Below, in pieces: positions 6,038 to 7,038 of a stretch of 7,038 nt of DNA. Each line of letters opens with the position of its first letter. Position 1 is the first letter of the stretch. The translations under genes and the position numbers were made by a program. The stretch is from Myxococcales bacterium (GTDB taxonomy: Bacteria > Myxococcota_C > UBA6777): assembly GCA_027005175.1 (NCBI GenBank), contig JALTMC010000089.1, positions 1 to 7,038 of the forward strand, in the 5' to 3' direction. The notes beneath the pieces are model-generated. The model worked only from the letters and a program-made list of their open reading frames with translations. It had not been told where the DNA came from and made no database searches.

Positions 6038-6817
6038 TTAGAGAGAGCTGGCGAGTCCAGAGATAATCTCGTCAGCAAGTTGGAGATAAGCCAGAGAGGC
6101 TGGTGACATGGGATTGTCAAAGACTGCGGGTCGGCCTTGAATAAAGGCTTTGGAGAAGTCTTCACGGCGTGGGATGATCGTTTCAAAGACGAGGTCGCGT
6201 GGGAAGTTTTTCCACACTTGCTCAGAGACTTGTTCTGTAAAGCCATACCGAACATCGTACATAGTGAGCAGAACACCTTCGATATCAAGGGCGGGATTGA
6301 CCTTGGTTTTGACTTCACGAATCAGACGTAAGATCTGAGGTAAGGTGCGCAACGCAAGGGGCTCACATTGCAGAGGGATGACCACAGAGTCAGCACAATT
6401 GAGAGCACTCACCGCCAGGGAGTTTTCACCGGGAGGGGTATCAAACAGGATGACATCGCACTCGTCACGTACGCTGAGAACAGCTCGTCGAAGAACGCCA
6501 AGACGTTTTCCAAGATTGTGAAAACGATCAACCTCGGCGACATTGCTAAATGATCCTGCTGGAATAAAGCGCAGATACGGATTTTCGCTGGGGATCAGGA
6601 GATCTCGAATATCGGCTTTTCCCAGGAGCAAATCATTTGCGCCCATAGAGAAATCACCTGGTTTGATCCCAAGACCGTAGGCAGAGCCACCTTGAGGGTC
6701 TAGATCGATCAGTAGTGTTCGCAGCTTACGCACAGCAAAAGCCGCGCCCAAGTTGAGTGCTGTGGTGGTTTTACCAGAACCACCTTTTTGACTGACAATC
6801 GCAAACGTTTTGCCCAT
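6038..6817 (-). CDS. parA: ParA/Soj-family ATPase
   Basis: A 259-residue deviant-Walker ATPase that dimerises with ATP, usually binds the nucleoid, and positions a cargo such as the chromosome origin, a plasmid or a protein cluster. The signature Walker A QKGGSGKTT is at residues 10-18, with the signature lysine Lys11. The Walker A' motif is DLDPQGG (38-44) and Walker B is ILFDTPPG (123-130). The full length matches small chromosomal ParA/Soj proteins without an N-terminal DNA-binding domain. Gly replaces the common Asn after DPQG. The ATG at 6817 begins right before the P-loop strand, as normal for the family. GAGG is only about 5 bases upstream, a slightly short spacing. No ParB gene, parS-like palindrome or gid/mnmG neighbour is visible, so it may be an orphan ParA for another cargo, or its partner may lie beyond the right edge. 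The symbol is a family name only. Confidence 0.92.
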   Translation of the reverse strand: MGKTFAIVSQKGGSGKTTTALNLGAAFAVRKLRTLLIDLDPQGGSAYGLGIKPGDFSMGANDLLLGKADIRDLLIPSENPYLRFIPAGSFSNVAEVDRFHNLGKRLGVLRRAVLSVRDECDVILFDTPPGENSLAVSALNCADSVVIPLQCEPLALRTLPQILRLIREVKTKVNPALDIEGVLLTMYDVRYGFTEQVSEQVWKNFPRDLVFETIIPRREDFSKAFIQGRPAVFDNPMSPASLAYLQLADEIISGLASSL

Positions 6818-6906
6818 ATTTCCTCATCCACCCATCGCTGTTGACACCAGAGACTTCCGCAAGAATCAATCTCATTGCTTCGAGGCAGTATTTGCCACTG
6901 GCTCAA

Positions 6907-6921
6907 CCATCGTAACGACGG
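6907..6921. repeat. Imperfect inverted repeat upstream of parA
   Basis: CCATCG-TAA-CGACGG has 6-base arms with one mismatch and lies about 90 bases before the parA start, downstream of the candidate promoter. It could be an autoregulatory operator. It is not the parS consensus (TGTTTCACGTGAAACA). Confidence 0.3.
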
Positions 6922-6955
6922 CTTATCAACGGTTTATATTTTTTCACAGAGAGAG

Positions 6956-6983
6956 AAGATAGCACAACCTTGTAAAGTCGCAA
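6956..6983 (-). promoter_or_regulatory. Possible sigma70-type promoter of parA
   Basis: On the minus strand TTGCGA (6983-6978) and TATCTT (6961-6956) are separated by 16 bases, each matching four of six consensus positions. It would give a leader of about 130 bases. The 221 bases from 6818 to the right edge hold no supported gene. An open frame runs from the edge to about 6909 on the minus strand (44 codons), but nothing in it is recognisable. Confidence 0.3.
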
Positions 6984-7038
6984 AGGCCCGCGATTTATTT
7001 CCCCTGCATGTGATCCCAAGAACCCGACGTACTTTGAA

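Overview
The window holds five protein-coding genes, one of them cut by the left edge. Base composition is fairly balanced. The gene content suggests a Gram-negative bacterium of the Myxococcota / former Deltaproteobacteria type: a Dickkopf-like Cys-repeat protein, a sigma54 enhancer-binding protein, and a two-heme cytochrome c peroxidase. That placement is an inference; no rRNA or other marker gene is present, and species cannot be named.

Layout, left to right. (1) 1-665 (+): the 3' part of a secreted-type protein made of tandem four-cysteine repeats. (2) 692-1675 (-): a lactate dehydrogenase (LDH) family enzyme that carries arginine at the position that decides lactate versus malate specificity. 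(3) 1676-1888: a divergent control region with two near-identical 12-bp operator-like sites in opposite orientation. (4) 1889-3388 (+): a GAF / AAA+ / Fis-HTH sigma54 activator whose GAF domain keeps the residues proposed to bind the nitric-oxide-sensing iron of NorR. (5) 3380-3418: a 13-bp repeat in three copies across the stop codon of that gene. (6) 3426-4514 and 4593-5414 (-): a di-heme cytochrome c peroxidase gene, and upstream of it a gene for an ECH1-type dienoyl-CoA isomerase, probably one operon. (7) 5415-5580: a good -24/-12 (sigma54) promoter close to the isomerase start codon, and three copies of the 12-bp motif further upstream. (8) 5581-6037: gene-poor DNA with a possible terminator and degenerate repeats. 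(9) 6038-6817 (-): a ParA-type ATPase without a visible ParB partner, then an upstream leader to the right edge.

How the genes may work together. Items 3, 4, 6 and 7 fit one local circuit. The NorR-like regulator would bind the repeated motif upstream of the isomerase-peroxidase operon, contact sigma54-RNA polymerase at the -24/-12 promoter, and act on its own and the ldh promoter through the two sites between those genes. NorR normally controls nitric oxide reductases or flavohaemoglobin. Control of a fatty-acid isomerase with a periplasmic peroxidase, beside an LDH-fold dehydrogenase, would be an unusual output. The protein and promoter motifs are read directly from the sequence. The regulatory link and the signal (nitric oxide) are inference.
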